Shown here: positions 42,121 through 50,884 of the stretch, in pieces | Numbering within the stretch: the first letter of the stretch is position 1 | How the letters are laid out: each line of letters begins with the position of its first letter | DNA from: Streptomyces hiroshimensis | Lineage (GTDB): Bacteria > Actinomycetota > Actinomycetes > Streptomycetales > Streptomycetaceae | Direction: 5' to 3' | Assembly: GCF_014650335.1 (NCBI RefSeq) | Contig: NZ_BMUT01000009.1 | Location: forward strand, 192,889 to 256,888 | DNA: 64,000 nucleotides | The notes under the pieces: model-generated | Seen by the model: only the letters and a program-made list of their open reading frames with translations | Database searches by the model: none | What the model was told of the DNA's origin: nothing | Translations under genes and position numbers: made by a program

Positions 42121-43764
42121 TCAGCCGCCCTGCCGGGCGGGTTCGGCGTCCTGTCCCACGGGGGACGCGGCGGCAGCCGCCTGCGCACCCGACCGCCCCT
42201 GCAGGGCGACCTCCTTGATGAACAGGGTCAGGACGAAGGCCAGCAGCGCGCACGGCGCGGCGTAGAGGAACACGTCGCCCACCCCGTGCCCGTAGGCGCT
42301 CTCGACGACCGTCCGCAGCGGCGCGGGCATCGCATCCAGCTTGGGGATGCCGCCGCCGGAGCCGCCGCCCTTGGCCGCGGCCGCCGCGGCCTGCGGGCCG
42401 AGCGCGGCGATGCCGTCCTTGACGTAGTCCGTGACCCGGTGCCCGAGCACCGCGCCGAGCGCCGAGACGCCCACCGCGCCGCCGAGGGAGCGGAAGAAGG
42501 TGACGACGGAGCTGGCGGCGCCGAGGTCCTTGGGGGCGACCTGGTTCTGCGTGCAGAGCACCAGGTTCTGCATCATCATGCCCATGCCGAGGCCGATGAG
42601 GGCCATGTAGACGGCCAGGTGCCAGTACGGCGTGTCGTAGCGCATCGTGCCGAGCAGCCCGAGGCCCGCGGTGAGCAGCACGCCACCGCTGACCAGCCAC
42701 GCCTTCCAGCGGCCGGTCTTGGTGATGATCTGCCCGGAGATCGTCGACGACAGGAACAGGCCGCCGATCATCGGGATCGTCATCACGCCGGACATCGTCG
42801 GCGACTTGCCGCGCGCCAGCTGGAAGTACTGCGAGAAGAAGACCGTGCCGCTGAACATCGCGACACCGACGAAGAGGCTCGCCGCCGACGAGAGGGTGAT
42901 CGTCTTGTTGCGGAACAGCCGCAGCGGAATGATCGGCTCGGACGCCTTGGACTCGACGAAGACGAAGATCGCACCGAGCGCGATCGAGCCGCCGACCATG
43001 GCGTACGTCTGCCACGAGATCCAGTCGTAGTTCTTGCCCGCCAGCGTCACCCACACCAGCAGCAGCGTCACCGAGGCGCTGATGAAGAACGCGCCCAGCC
43101 AGTCGACCTTCACGTCCCGCTTCACCACGGGCAGCTTCAGCGTCTTCTGCAGCACGATCAGCGCGATCACGGCGAACGGCACACCGACGTAGAAGCACCA
43201 GCGCCAGCCGAGCCAGTCGGTGTCGGTGATGACGCCGCCGAGCAGCGGGCCGCCGACCGTCGCGACGGCGAAGGTCGCACCGAGGTAGCCGCTGTAACGG
43301 CCGCGCTCGCGCGGGGAGATCATCGCCGCCATGATGATCTGCGCCAGGGCGGACAGACCGCCGACGCCGATGCCCTGCACGGCCCGGCAGGCGATGAGCA
43401 TGCCGGTGTTCTGCGAGAGGCCGGCCACGACCGAGCCCGCGACGTAGACGATCAGGGCTATCTGGACCAGCAGCTTCTTGCTGAAGAGGTCGGAGAGCTT
43501 GCCCCACAGCGGGGTGGACGCGGTCATCGCCAGGAGCGAGGCCGTGACGACCCAGGTGTAGGAGGACTGGCTGCCGTGCAGATCGGAGATGATCTCGGGC
43601 AGTGCGTTGGAGACGATCGTCGAGGACAGGATGGCGACGAACATGCCGAGCAGCAGCCCGGACAGCGCCTCCATGATCTGCCGGTGAGTCATGGGGGTGC
43701 CGGCGTCCTGGCCGCCGTGCTTGGCGTGGCCGCCCCCCACACCGGCCGGTGCGGTCGAAGCCAT
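42121..43764 (-). CDS. EmrB/QacA-type MFS drug transporter
   Basis: A 547-residue, 14-TM DHA2-type protein. It shows SGLLLGMFVAILSSTIVSNALPEI in TM1, a WGKLSDLFSKKLLV motif-A loop, YSGYLGATFAVATVGGPLLGG (motif C region), and a long Gly/Ala loop before the last helix. ATG 43762-43764 has AAAGGA upstream. The MarR gene lies just upstream on the same strand (94 bp gap), so the two probably form an operon repressed by MarR and induced by the exported compound. Confidence 0.92.
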   Translation of the reverse strand: MASTAPAGVGGGHAKHGGQDAGTPMTHRQIMEALSGLLLGMFVAILSSTIVSNALPEIISDLHGSQSSYTWVVTASLLAMTASTPLWGKLSDLFSKKLLVQIALIVYVAGSVVAGLSQNTGMLIACRAVQGIGVGGLSALAQIIMAAMISPRERGRYSGYLGATFAVATVGGPLLGGVITDTDWLGWRWCFYVGVPFAVIALIVLQKTLKLPVVKRDVKVDWLGAFFISASVTLLLVWVTLAGKNYDWISWQTYAMVGGSIALGAIFVFVESKASEPIIPLRLFRNKTITLSSAASLFVGVAMFSGTVFFSQYFQLARGKSPTMSGVMTIPMIGGLFLSSTISGQIITKTGRWKAWLVSGGVLLTAGLGLLGTMRYDTPYWHLAVYMALIGLGMGMMMQNLVLCTQNQVAPKDLGAASSVVTFFRSLGGAVGVSALGAVLGHRVTDYVKDGIAALGPQAAAAAAKGGGSGGGIPKLDAMPAPLRTVVESAYGHGVGDVFLYAAPCALLAFVLTLFIKEVALQGRSGAQAAAAASPVGQDAEPARQGG

Positions 43765-43858
43765 TGAGTTCCTTTGCGGTGCGAGTGTGTGTGCTGTGGC
43801 TGCTGTGAAAGCTGTCTGAGCTGGGTGCGCTGTGCGTGCGGTGGCGGCGGGGGTCCGG

Positions 43859-44323
43859 CTACGTCTGCGGCTGCAGCTGCGGGGCCGTACGGGTGCGGCA
43901 GCCGTCGAAGCTGTCGCGGAACCGCCCCAGCAGTTCGATCAGCCGGCCGACGTCCTCCGAGGACCAGTCCTGCAGGCAGGTCGCGAGCGCCTGGGTGTAG
44001 CGCCCGGAGACCTGCTGGAGCAGGGCTTCGCCGTCGGGGCTGATGCGCAGCAGCCGGGACCGCCGGTCCGCGGGGTCCGGGTGCCGTTCGAGCCAGCCCC
44101 GGGCCTCCGCGTACGCGACGTGGCGGCTGGTCACCGACATGTCGATCAGCAGGAGTTCGGCGAGCCGGCCCATGCGCATCTCGCCGGACTGCCGCAGCAC
44201 CGTCAGCACCACGGCCGCAGCCGGCGAGCAGTCCGCCGGGAGCACGCGAGCGAGGTCGCGCCGGACGGCGGCGACGGCGCTGAGCTGCCGGGCGAGCTCT
44301 GCGTACTGCTCCTGCTCGGCCAT
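43859..44323 (-). CDS. MarR-family repressor
   Basis: A 154-residue winged-helix regulator. The recognition region reads MRMGRLAELLLIDMSVTSRHVAYAEARGWLE, with the wing HPDPADRRSRLLRISPDG, where the D-x-R-[SR] motif is diagnostic of MarR. The terminal helices support dimerisation. ATG 44321-44323. Three short inverted repeats lie 22-67 bp upstream (44345-44390), a good position for autorepression. Located directly before an efflux gene. Confidence 0.92.
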   Translation of the reverse strand: MAEQEQYAELARQLSAVAAVRRDLARVLPADCSPAAAVVLTVLRQSGEMRMGRLAELLLIDMSVTSRHVAYAEARGWLERHPDPADRRSRLLRISPDGEALLQQVSGRYTQALATCLQDWSSEDVGRLIELLGRFRDSFDGCRTRTAPQLQPQT

Positions 44324-44344
44324 GCGCCGCCCTCCCCACTTTCA

Positions 44345-44390
44345 GTTGCTTAGGGCAACGATGTAACCAGAATTTGGTTGCTGCAGGCAA
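44345..44390 (-). promoter_or_regulatory. Cluster of MarR-type operators
   Basis: Three small palindromes: GTTGC-TTAGG-GCAAC (44345-44359), AACCA-GAATT-TGGTT (44365-44379) and TTGC-TGCAG-GCAA (44378-44390). Two share the TTGC-N5-GCAA design. This is the only A+T-rich DNA near the marR start and probably overlaps its promoter. Confidence 0.65.
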
Positions 44391-44536
44391 GCGAAAAGAG
44401 GTTTCCCTGGGTAAAGGTAGCGCCAAGGAACCACAGGTCCCCGTAAAACCGCAGGTAGGGCGCGAAGCGGACGGAGTGCCTCGGCAAGGCGGGGCGCTGC
44501 GCACCGCCCCTCCCTCCTTCGCTAAGGTCCTGGCCC

Positions 44537-44755
44537 ATGGCCAACCCCCATCAGCAGAACCCCGAGGGCTACGACCCGGCGGGCAGCACCCAGATGTTCC
44601 GTGCCTTCGTCGACGAGGGCCAGGGCGGCCCCGCGGGCAGGCGGGCCGCGGCGCCGGCCCCCGCCCGGTCGTCCGGTCCGCGCGTCGGCCTGATCGCCGG
44701 AGTGATCGCGGCCGTCGTGGTCGTCGCGGCCGTGGTGTGGCTCGCGCTGGGCTGA
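44537..44755 (+). CDS. Small single-pass membrane protein
   Basis: A 72-residue protein with a hydrophilic N-terminus (MANPHQQNPEGYDPAGSTQM, about residues 1-48) and one C-terminal helix, GLIAGVIAAVVVVAAVVWLALG. It looks tail-anchored with the body in the cytoplasm. Codon bias is good and the start ATG 44537 lies after GCTAAGG. Proteins of this kind are conserved and unnamed in Streptomyces; the function is unknown. It converges on the lipoprotein gene. Confidence 0.7.
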   Translation: MANPHQQNPEGYDPAGSTQMFRAFVDEGQGGPAGRRAAAPAPARSSGPRVGLIAGVIAAVVVVAAVVWLALG

Positions 44756-44783
44756 TGCCCGGGAGCCGGCCTCCGGGCCGGCG

Positions 44784-45605
44784 CTAGCCCCACTCCACCT
44801 TTACGTCGCGCGTCTCGACGTGCATGCCCCACGGCACGCGCCAGGCATCGACGCACACCGTCCACGTCCCCTCGACCGCCGCGCCCGCCCCGATCGGCAC
44901 CGGGAGCGGCTGCGACGAGGTGAGCGTGGCCCAGTCGATGCCGAGCAGGTCGATCACGTGCGTGCCGAAGGCGACGGTGCCCGTGGTGACGGGGCTGCCA
45001 CCGGAGTTGGTGAGCGGCACGGTGACCTTCTCGCACCAGCGCCGGTCCTCGTCGTCCGCGGACCGCTGCGACTCACCGACGGTGAGCCGGGCCGGCTCGG
45101 GCGTGTGTGAGGGCTGCCCGGGGCGTGAGGGCGGCGAGCCCGGTGAGGCCGGCGAGGGGCGCGGTGGCTTCGCCGGGGCCGCGGGGCCCGCCGTGCGCGG
45201 GGGACTTCCGGTGCCCGTACCGGAATCCGCGCCGCGTCCGGAGCCGGTGCCCTGCGGGCTGCCGCTTCTGCCGGACGGCGACGGCGGCGACGGCGGTGAC
45301 TGCGGTGATTGTCGCGACTGCGGTGAAGAAGAGGTCGGCGGCCTGGGAGAACCTGGTGCCGGAGAGCCCGGTGAACGGCCCGGGGAGCGGCCGGAAGGCG
45401 GCGCTGCGGGCAAGGAGTGGAACTCGACGCCCTTGTCGGGCGGAACGGCTCCGCCCACCGGGTGGGAGGACGAGCCGGGGCCTGCCGCCTCGGAGGCGAC
45501 GTAGGCGTCGCGGTCGGTGCCGCCGCAACCTGTGAGAACGGCTCCCAGGGCGAGTGCGGCCGCCGCGGCTGAGGCGGATGCGGAGACGATCGTCTTCCGG
45601 CGCAT
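44784..45605 (-). CDS. Lipoprotein with Pro/Ser-rich linker
   Basis: A 273-residue exported lipoprotein. The type II signal peptide ends in the lipobox LTGC near residues 24-27. Residues 60-175 are a disordered Ser/Pro/Gly spacer, long enough to span the wall. The C-terminal domain (about 180-273) is a small beta-rich fold with one Cys pair (WCEKV and TVCVDAW), reading VPLTNSGGSPVTTGTVAFGTH, which recalls immunoglobulin-like or DUF4352-type domains. The start is ATG 45603-45605. No function is assigned. It is next to the sigma gene cluster but on the same strand downstream of it. Confidence 0.75.
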   Translation of the reverse strand: MRRKTIVSASASAAAAALALGAVLTGCGGTDRDAYVASEAAGPGSSSHPVGGAVPPDKGVEFHSLPAAPPSGRSPGRSPGSPAPGSPRPPTSSSPQSRQSPQSPPSPPSPSGRSGSPQGTGSGRGADSGTGTGSPPRTAGPAAPAKPPRPSPASPGSPPSRPGQPSHTPEPARLTVGESQRSADDEDRRWCEKVTVPLTNSGGSPVTTGTVAFGTHVIDLLGIDWATLTSSQPLPVPIGAGAAVEGTWTVCVDAWRVPWGMHVETRDVKVEWG

Positions 45606-45735
45606 CGGCCCAGTGTGGCTGACGGTTAGTCAGGAGTACAGAGTCGGGCGGTACGGACGGTGCAGGTCCGGCGATCCCCCGTGCGATTCGCCGTGTGGTG
45701 GATGGTCCCCCGTGAGATCCCCCGTGACGGTGCGC

Positions 45736-46569
45736 CTAGTCCGCGATGAGGCCTTCGCGGAGCTGTGACAGCGTCCTGGTCAGGAGCCGGGATACGTGCA
45801 TCTGGGAGATGCCGACCTCCTCGCCGATCTGTGACTGCGTCATATTGGCGAAGAAGCGCAGCATGATGATCTGCCGTTCCCTCGGGGGCAGTTTGGCCAG
45901 GAGGGGCTTGAGGGACTCGCGGTACTCGACGCCCTCCAGCGCGCTGTCCTCATAGCCGAGCCGGTCCGCCAGGGAGCCCTCGCCGCCGTCGTCCTCCGGG
46001 GAGGGGGAGTCGAGGGAGCTCGCGGTATAGGCATTGCCGACGGCCAGGCCGTCGACGACATCGTCCTCCGAGACGCCCAGGCACAGGGCCAGTTCGGGCA
46101 CGGTGGGCGAGCGGTCGAGCTTCTGTGCGAGCTCGTCGCTGGCCTTGGTGAGGGCGAGGCGCAGCTCCTGCAGCCGGCGCGGCACGCGCACCGACCAACT
46201 CGTATCCCGGAAGAACCGCTTGATCTCGCCCACGACCGTCGGCATCGCGAAGGTGGGGAACTCCACGCCCCGTTCGCAGTCGAAGCGGTCGATCGCCTTG
46301 ATCAGGCCGATCGTGCCGACCTGGACGATGTCCTCCATGGGCTCGTTGCGGCTGCGGAAACGGGCGGCCGCGTAGCGCACGAGGGGGAGGTTGAGCTCGA
46401 TCAAGGTGTCGCGGACGTAGGCGCGCTCCGCGCTGTCCCGCTCAAGGGCGGCCAGTCGCATGAAGAGGGAGCGGGAGAGGGTGCGGGTGTCGATGGATTC
46501 GCAGTCGTCGAGCACGGCGTGCGGTGCGTCGGTGGCGAGCACCTTCGCGCTGCCCAGGTCTACGGACAT
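45736..46569 (-). CDS. sigN: SigB/SigF-group RNA polymerase sigma factor (SigN-like)
   Basis: A 277-residue group 3 sigma factor. Region 2 spans about residues 60-130 (LVRYAAARFRSRNEPMEDIVQVGTIGLIKAIDRFD), region 3 about 135-210 (VVGEIKRFFRDTSWSVRVPRRLQELR), and region 4 about 220-275 (LPPRERQIIMLRFFANMTQSQIGEEVGISQMHVSRLL). ATG 46567-46569 follows GGGGGTGG. It is tandem with the larger SigF-like gene immediately upstream, as sigF and sigN are in S. coelicolor. The symbol rests on that arrangement and on the short N-terminus and is therefore tentative. Sigma factors of this group are held by RsbW-like kinases. Confidence 0.85.
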   Translation of the reverse strand: MSVDLGSAKVLATDAPHAVLDDCESIDTRTLSRSLFMRLAALERDSAERAYVRDTLIELNLPLVRYAAARFRSRNEPMEDIVQVGTIGLIKAIDRFDCERGVEFPTFAMPTVVGEIKRFFRDTSWSVRVPRRLQELRLALTKASDELAQKLDRSPTVPELALCLGVSEDDVVDGLAVGNAYTASSLDSPSPEDDGGEGSLADRLGYEDSALEGVEYRESLKPLLAKLPPRERQIIMLRFFANMTQSQIGEEVGISQMHVSRLLTRTLSQLREGLIAD

Positions 46570-46757
46570 GCCACCCCCTTGAGGTCGCGGACGGGTCACA
46601 GCGTGCCCCTCGCACGAGGGGTTCGGCCCCCACCTGAATACCGGAGGCCGCGCCGTGGCAAACGCAGTTCCTGCAGAATGTCACATGTCGGCAACACGCT
46701 GTAGCGTCAAGTCGACATATCTGCTGCCTCGTATGAGGAGGGGGTCACTCGTGAGGG

Positions 46758-47774
46758 TTAGGCCTCGATCCGATTTGCGGAACGCAGCCGGGCGAAGCTG
46801 CGCGAGAGCAGCCGCGATACGTGCATCTGGGAGACGCCCAGCTCCGCGCTGATCTGGGACTGCGTCAGATTGCTGTAATAGCGCAGCAGCAGAATGCGCT
46901 GCTCGCGCTCCGGCAGTTGCACGAGCAGGTGGCGCACGAGGTCACGGTGTTCGACCCCGGCGAGTGCCGGGTCCTCGTAGCCGAGCCGGTCCAGCAGGCC
47001 GGGCAGGCCGTCGCCCTCCTGGGCCGCCTCCAGGGAGGTCGCGTGGTACGAGCGGCCGGCCTCGATGCAGGCCAGCACCTCGTCCTCGGGGATCCGCAGC
47101 CGCTCGGCGATCTCGGCGGTGGTGGGCGTGCGGCCGTGCAGCACGGTGAGGTCCTCGCTGGCGCCGTTGACCTGCACCCACAGCTCGTGCAGTCGGCGCG
47201 GGACGTGCACGGTGCGCACGTTGTCGCGGAAGTAGCGCTTGATCTCGCCGACCACGGTCGGCATCGCGAAGGTCGGGAACTGCACCCCGCGGTCCGGGTC
47301 GAACCGGTCGATGGCGTTGATCAGGCCGATCGTGCCGACCTGGATCACGTCCTCCATGGGTTCGTTGCGGCTGCGGAAGCGGGCGGCGGCGTAGCGGACG
47401 AGGGGGAGGTTCGCCTCGATGAGTGCGGCCCGCACGCGGGCGTGCTCGGGGGTGCCGGGCTCCAGGGTGACGAATTCCTTGAAGAGCACCTGGGTGAGGG
47501 CCCTGGCGTCGGCGCCGCGGCTCCTGGGGTGGCCGGGGTCGGCCTCGGGGTCGGCGTCGGTGTCGGTGTCGGCGCCGGTACCGGTGTCCGTGGCGGTGTC
47601 CGTGGCGGTGTCCGTGGCGGTGTCCGTGTCCGTGTCGGCGGTCGCGTCGGCGTCGCGGCCGGGGCTCCCGGCGCCGTCGGGGCGGTCGGAGGGGTCGAGG
47701 GCGCCCGCGGGCGGCTGGTCGCGCTGAGCAGGGGCTTCGTGGAGGGGGGCTTCGGGGACGGTTCGGGCCGACAC
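46758..47774 (-). CDS. sigF: SigB/SigF-group sigma factor with long N-terminal extension (SigF-like)
   Basis: A 338-residue sigma factor. The first ~110 residues are an acidic, Thr/Asp/Ala-rich extension with a TATD repeat. Regions 2-4 follow and closely resemble the neighbouring factor (MEDVIQVGTIGLINAIDRFD, FRDNVRTVHVPRRLHELW, LTQSQISAELGVSQMHVSRLL). GTG 47772-47774 has AAGGGTGG seven bases upstream; ATG 47792 is an alternative without a good site. The order and extension match S. coelicolor SigF, a late sporulation sigma factor, so the symbol is probable but not proven. The gene pair looks like a duplication. Confidence 0.82.
   Translation of the reverse strand: MSARTVPEAPLHEAPAQRDQPPAGALDPSDRPDGAGSPGRDADATADTDTDTATDTATDTATDTGTGADTDTDADPEADPGHPRSRGADARALTQVLFKEFVTLEPGTPEHARVRAALIEANLPLVRYAAARFRSRNEPMEDVIQVGTIGLINAIDRFDPDRGVQFPTFAMPTVVGEIKRYFRDNVRTVHVPRRLHELWVQVNGASEDLTVLHGRTPTTAEIAERLRIPEDEVLACIEAGRSYHATSLEAAQEGDGLPGLLDRLGYEDPALAGVEHRDLVRHLLVQLPEREQRILLLRYYSNLTQSQISAELGVSQMHVSRLLSRSFARLRSANRIEA
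47583..47634 (-). repeat. 12-bp tandem repeat in the SigF-like gene
   Basis: GGTGTCCGTGGC at 47583-47594, 47595-47606 and 47607-47618, then a degenerate copy. It encodes the repeated Thr-Asp-Thr-Ala unit of the N-terminal extension, in frame. Confidence 0.88.
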
Positions 47775-47876
47775 GGTTCTGCCACCCTTCATGGTCAACT
47801 CATCCGGCAAAAGCGGTCATAGCATCACAAGACATGTGCACTGTGTGCAAGAACCCCATAACATCGTGTTGACCAT

Positions 47877-47910
47877 AAAAACGGCCCCTCGCCATGGTGG
47901 CGAGGGGCCG
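47877..47910 (-). terminator. Intrinsic terminator with U-tract after the Dabb gene
   Basis: A perfect 13-bp stem (47882-47894 with 47898-47910) and 3-nt loop, followed on the minus strand by TTTTT. It isolates the Dabb gene from sigF. Confidence 0.9.
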
Positions 47911-47924
47911 TGCGCAGCGGGCGC

Positions 47925-48218
47925 TCAGAAGGGGTAGTCGGCGATCACCCAAGTGGCGAATTCACGCCACTGCGCGACACCCGCCTGATGCGCGGGGTGG
48001 TCCAGGTAGCGCTGGAGTGCCTCGGCGTCGTCGACGGCGGAGTTGATGGCGAAGTCATAGGCGATCGGCCGGTCCGAGATGTTCCAGGCGCACTCCCAGA
48101 AGCGCAGCTCCGGGATGGCGCCGCCGAGCTTCTCGAACGCCTGTACACCGGCGACGACGCGCGGGTCGTCGCGCCGGACGCCCTCGTTGAGCTTGAACAG
48201 GACGAGGTGACGAATCAC
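47925..48218 (-). CDS. Dabb-family stress-responsive A/B-barrel protein
   Basis: A 97-residue dimeric alpha+beta barrel protein. The typical Dabb start is IRHLVLFKL, and the family HP.H motif appears in LQRYLDHPAHQAGVAQW. GTG 48216-48218 has GGAGG seven bases upstream, and an intrinsic terminator follows. Plant and bacterial Dabb proteins are stress-induced and some are cyclases or hydrolases; here the role is unknown. It lies between the 54-residue membrane protein and the sigma genes on the same strand. Confidence 0.88.
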   Translation of the reverse strand: MIRHLVLFKLNEGVRRDDPRVVAGVQAFEKLGGAIPELRFWECAWNISDRPIAYDFAINSAVDDAEALQRYLDHPAHQAGVAQWREFATWVIADYPF

Positions 48219-48279
48219 GGCACTGCCTCCACGCCGGGGCGGACCGGACCGCTCCGGCCCCTCGGCTCGGCGCGGCCCG

Positions 48280-48444
48280 TCAGCTGATCAGTTGGGTCAT
48301 AAACTCGCCGACGCTCTTGGCGGCGTCCGAGATGCCCTCGAACCCTATCTGGACGAGCTCCGCCGACCGCTTGGGGGAGTGGATGATCGTGTACGCCACG
48401 AAAATGCCGAGCGCCCACAGCGTGATCTTCTTCGCCTTCTCCAC
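48280..48444 (-). CDS. 54-residue membrane protein
   Basis: It begins VEKAKKITLWALGIFVAYTI, a single hydrophobic helix preceded by lysines, then a cytoplasmic amphipathic tail IGFEGISDAAKSVGEF. GTG 48442-48444 has GGAGG nine bases upstream. Longer in-frame versions upstream have poor codon bias. The function is unknown. It may be co-transcribed with the Dabb gene 62 bp downstream. Confidence 0.7.
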   Translation of the reverse strand: MEKAKKITLWALGIFVAYTIIHSPKRSAELVQIGFEGISDAAKSVGEFMTQLIS

Positions 48445-49056
48445 GGCGCACTCCCTCCCCCGGTGATCCCCGTGATCCCCTGCTCCGGTGGCGGAGTCTA
48501 ACCGTACGTTTGCCCGAATGCCGGGAACGTGCCCGGTCGCTTGCGCCGCACTCACGTCACACTCCACGCCGCACTCGCACCACACTCACGCCACCTTTAA
48601 GGACCAAAGGCCTGCCAAGCCGGGTCCTTCGCCGTACGGAGGCCCCTGCGCCGGGGCGGAGGATGGGGGGAGCCCGTACCGGATCTGGCAGGAATCCGGA
48701 GGGCCAGGGACATGGCCTCACTGCGGGGTCAGGGCCGCGAGCTTCCCCCCCGACCGCGGCCCGGACTTGGAGGCCGTGACCCCGCCGGGGGAAGCGGCTG
48801 TCCCCCCGATGCCGCTTCCCCCGACCTGCTTTCCGGAGCCCCGGCCCCGGACCCGTCTCGCGCCCGGGTCCGGCGCCGGGGCCTCGTGCGTTCCGCGCCC
48901 GCGCGCACTCCGGCGCGGGCGAATCCGGAGGCGCGATCACAGCTTTGCGACAAAGGTGAGATTCACGTACTGCGGGGGCACCAGAAAGGTATCCGGCAGC
49001 CGGCGGACGGCCGGTGCCGGAGGGTGCGGGGCCGAGGGAGGTCGGTGAGGGGCGAC
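48445..49056. other. 612-bp region without a supported gene
   Basis: Codon bias is absent in all frames and there are long G/C-only stretches near 48735-48920. A run CTTTGCGACAAAGGTGAG near 48943-48960 is the A+T-richest part and may be the promoter of the STAS gene. No hairpin or repeat stands out. Confidence 0.4.
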
Positions 49057-49437
49057 ATGGGCGCGGACGAGCCCGCCTTCGCCATGCGGGAGCGTGTGGC
49101 GTGCGGCGCGATCATCATTGAACTGCACGGCGAGATGGACATCTTGGCGGAACAGGAACTCGGGCCGCGCATGGATGCGCTGACCGAACGGGGCCGCGCC
49201 GACATCGTGATCGACCTCCGCCGGGTGACGTTTCTGGACGCGAGCGGGCTCCGGCTGCTGCTCAGAGCCCGGCACCGCATGCTCTGCCGCGGCGGGCGGC
49301 TGCGGGTGGTGCGGGGTGTGCCGCGCGTGTCGCGGGTGATGCGGGTGGCCGGGGTGGAGGGCGCCTTCACCATCGTGGACGCCTTCCCGTCCGTACGGGC
49401 GGAGGAGCCGGGTCCGCAGGACGGCAGCGTCGCCTGA
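49057..49437 (+). CDS. STAS-domain anti-sigma factor antagonist
   Basis: A 126-residue single STAS domain. The core strand-helix reads IIIELHGEMDILAEQEL, and the phosphorylation loop is VTFLDASGLRLLLRA with the conserved Ser in DASG. Such proteins release sigma factors from RsbW-like kinases when unphosphorylated. ATG 49057 follows GAGGGG; GTG 49045 is an alternative. Together with the ATPases at 531 and 9535, the phosphatase at 3051 and the sigma factors at 45736-47774, the window holds all components of a partner-switching circuit, though pairings are not demonstrated. Confidence 0.88.
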   Translation: MGADEPAFAMRERVACGAIIIELHGEMDILAEQELGPRMDALTERGRADIVIDLRRVTFLDASGLRLLLRARHRMLCRGGRLRVVRGVPRVSRVMRVAGVEGAFTIVDAFPSVRAEEPGPQDGSVA

Positions 49438-49550
49438 GCGGTGGCGTGGTGGCGTGGTGGCGCGGGCCGGGGCGTGCCCGGCGCGCGCCCTGCCGCCCCG
49501 CGCTGCCCCGTGCTGGCCCGCGCTGTCCCGCCCCCGGCTCCTCGGTCCGT

Positions 49551-50327
49551 TCAGTCCGTGATCCCTGCTGCCTCCACCAGCGCCCGCGCCGTGATCCGGC
49601 CGCCTTCCACGGCGTGTTCGGCCGTGCTCGGGCGGAGGCGGCCCAGCGCCGGGTCGAACTCGCTCATGATCACCCCGGCGTGGTCCGTCCGCGGCTCCTC
49701 CAGCCGCACCGGGTGCCCGTGCCCCTGGAGCGCTGCGGCGAACTCCCACGAGAAGCGGACGTCCACCTGGTCGTCCGCCGAGCCGTGCACGAGCCGCACC
49801 GGCACGGGCGAGGTCGTAGCTGTAGCCGTGGCCGGGGTCGTGGCCGGGAGGTCTGCGGCGTCCGCGAGATCCTTCAGGGGGACGGAGCCGGTCGTGCGGG
49901 CCGGCACGTCGTACCGGCCGGCGATGCCCACGACCGCGGCCGGCCGCCAGCCGCCGAACAGATCGGGCCGCAGCGCGGTGGCCACCGCCGCCCCCGCGCC
50001 GGCCGACCACCCGGCGACCACGATCCGGCCGGGGTCGCCGCCGTACTCCGCCGCCCGCTCCCGTACGAACGACAGGGAGTCCAACAGATGTGCCATGCCG
50101 CGGTCGGGGGCGTCGGAACGCCAGTCCGCGGCGAAGACCACGACTCCCCGGGCTGCCGCCGCCTCCGCGACCGGCCGCATGATCTCCCGCTCGTCCGGTC
50201 CCGTGCCGTGCCAGAGCAGGACGGCGGGCGCGGGCGCGGGCCCGGCGCCGGGCGGCGCATAGACGTCCACGGCCTTGCCGGTCGCGGTGTGGGCGAGGGT
50301 CCGTGTCACGCCGGTCTCCGTGGTCAT
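49551..50327 (-). CDS. Alpha/beta-hydrolase (esterase/dienelactone-hydrolase-like)
   Basis: A 258-residue alpha/beta-hydrolase. The oxyanion strand is APAVLLWHGTGPD, the nucleophile elbow is VVAGWSAGAGAA (Gly-Trp-Ser-Ala-Gly), the acid is near LVHGSADDQVD, and the His is probably in PRTDHAGVIMSEFDP. A stretch of Thr/Ala repeats (PATTPATATATTSP) lies before the acid. ATG 50325-50327 has GGAG nine bases upstream. It is on the same strand as the RiPP cassette and separated from it by the small membrane protein. The substrate is unknown. Confidence 0.82.
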   Translation of the reverse strand: MTTETGVTRTLAHTATGKAVDVYAPPGAGPAPAPAVLLWHGTGPDEREIMRPVAEAAAARGVVVFAADWRSDAPDRGMAHLLDSLSFVRERAAEYGGDPGRIVVAGWSAGAGAAVATALRPDLFGGWRPAAVVGIAGRYDVPARTTGSVPLKDLADAADLPATTPATATATTSPVPVRLVHGSADDQVDVRFSWEFAAALQGHGHPVRLEEPRTDHAGVIMSEFDPALGRLRPSTAEHAVEGGRITARALVEAAGITD

Positions 50328-50392
50328 GCTGCTGCGCTCCTGCTGTCGTCCGTCGGTCTGGCCTCTTGCGTCACTCTTCCGCCACGCCTCCG

Positions 50393-50884
50393 TCACTCCT
50401 TCACCGGGGCCACGGAACTGTTCACCCGTGCCGCGGCATTGGCGGCGTCGTCGACGGTGACGACGAAGTGCTTCCCGGACGTCAGCTCCAGCCACAGGGC
50501 GTCGCCCGCGCGCAGCGAGACCGCGGTCTGCCCCGGCATCCAGCGGTACCCCCAGCCGCCGAGCTCGCCCGGCCGGCTCTGCTTCGCCCACGCGTGGCGT
50601 ATGCGGGACAGCGGTATCCGGCGCCGCACGAGGGGGAGGAGGACGGAGTGGACCGTCACCCCGCGGGCCGTGACCGTGACCCGGACGGCGCCCGTGATCA
50701 GCAGGGCGGCCGAAGCCACCAGCAGGACGGGGAAGACGGACCATGCGTCGTCCACCAGGAGGGCGACCGCCAGGAACCCCACCCCGGACGCCGCCCCCAG
50801 CCCCAGCATCCAGCCCGCCACGACCGTACGGCTCCAGGCCGCCGCCTCCGCCCCCGGGCCGCCGCCCTGCACGCTGCTGCTCAT
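50393..50884 (-). CDS. Two-helix membrane protein with PH-like domain
   Basis: A 163-residue protein. Two adjacent helices (about residues 20-40 and 48-65, FLAVALLVDDAWSVFPVLLV) precede a soluble beta-rich region: VTVTARGVTVHSVLLPLVRRRIPLS, then WLELTSGKHFVVTVDDA. This layout matches small bacterial PH (DUF3093/YdbT-like) membrane proteins. ATG 50882-50884 has GGGGGAG upstream. It sits 110 bp after the lasso B2 gene on the same strand and could be co-expressed, but no role in RiPP export is known. Confidence 0.65.
   Translation of the reverse strand: MSSSVQGGGPGAEAAAWSRTVVAGWMLGLGAASGVGFLAVALLVDDAWSVFPVLLVASAALLITGAVRVTVTARGVTVHSVLLPLVRRRIPLSRIRHAWAKQSRPGELGGWGYRWMPGQTAVSLRAGDALWLELTSGKHFVVTVDDAANAAARVNSSVAPVKE

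Noticed and set aside
40286..43507. A 1073-codon minus-strand frame through the MFS-TetR region
   Set aside because: It runs through the repeated non-coding unit and antisense to the TetR gene; no recognisable domain.
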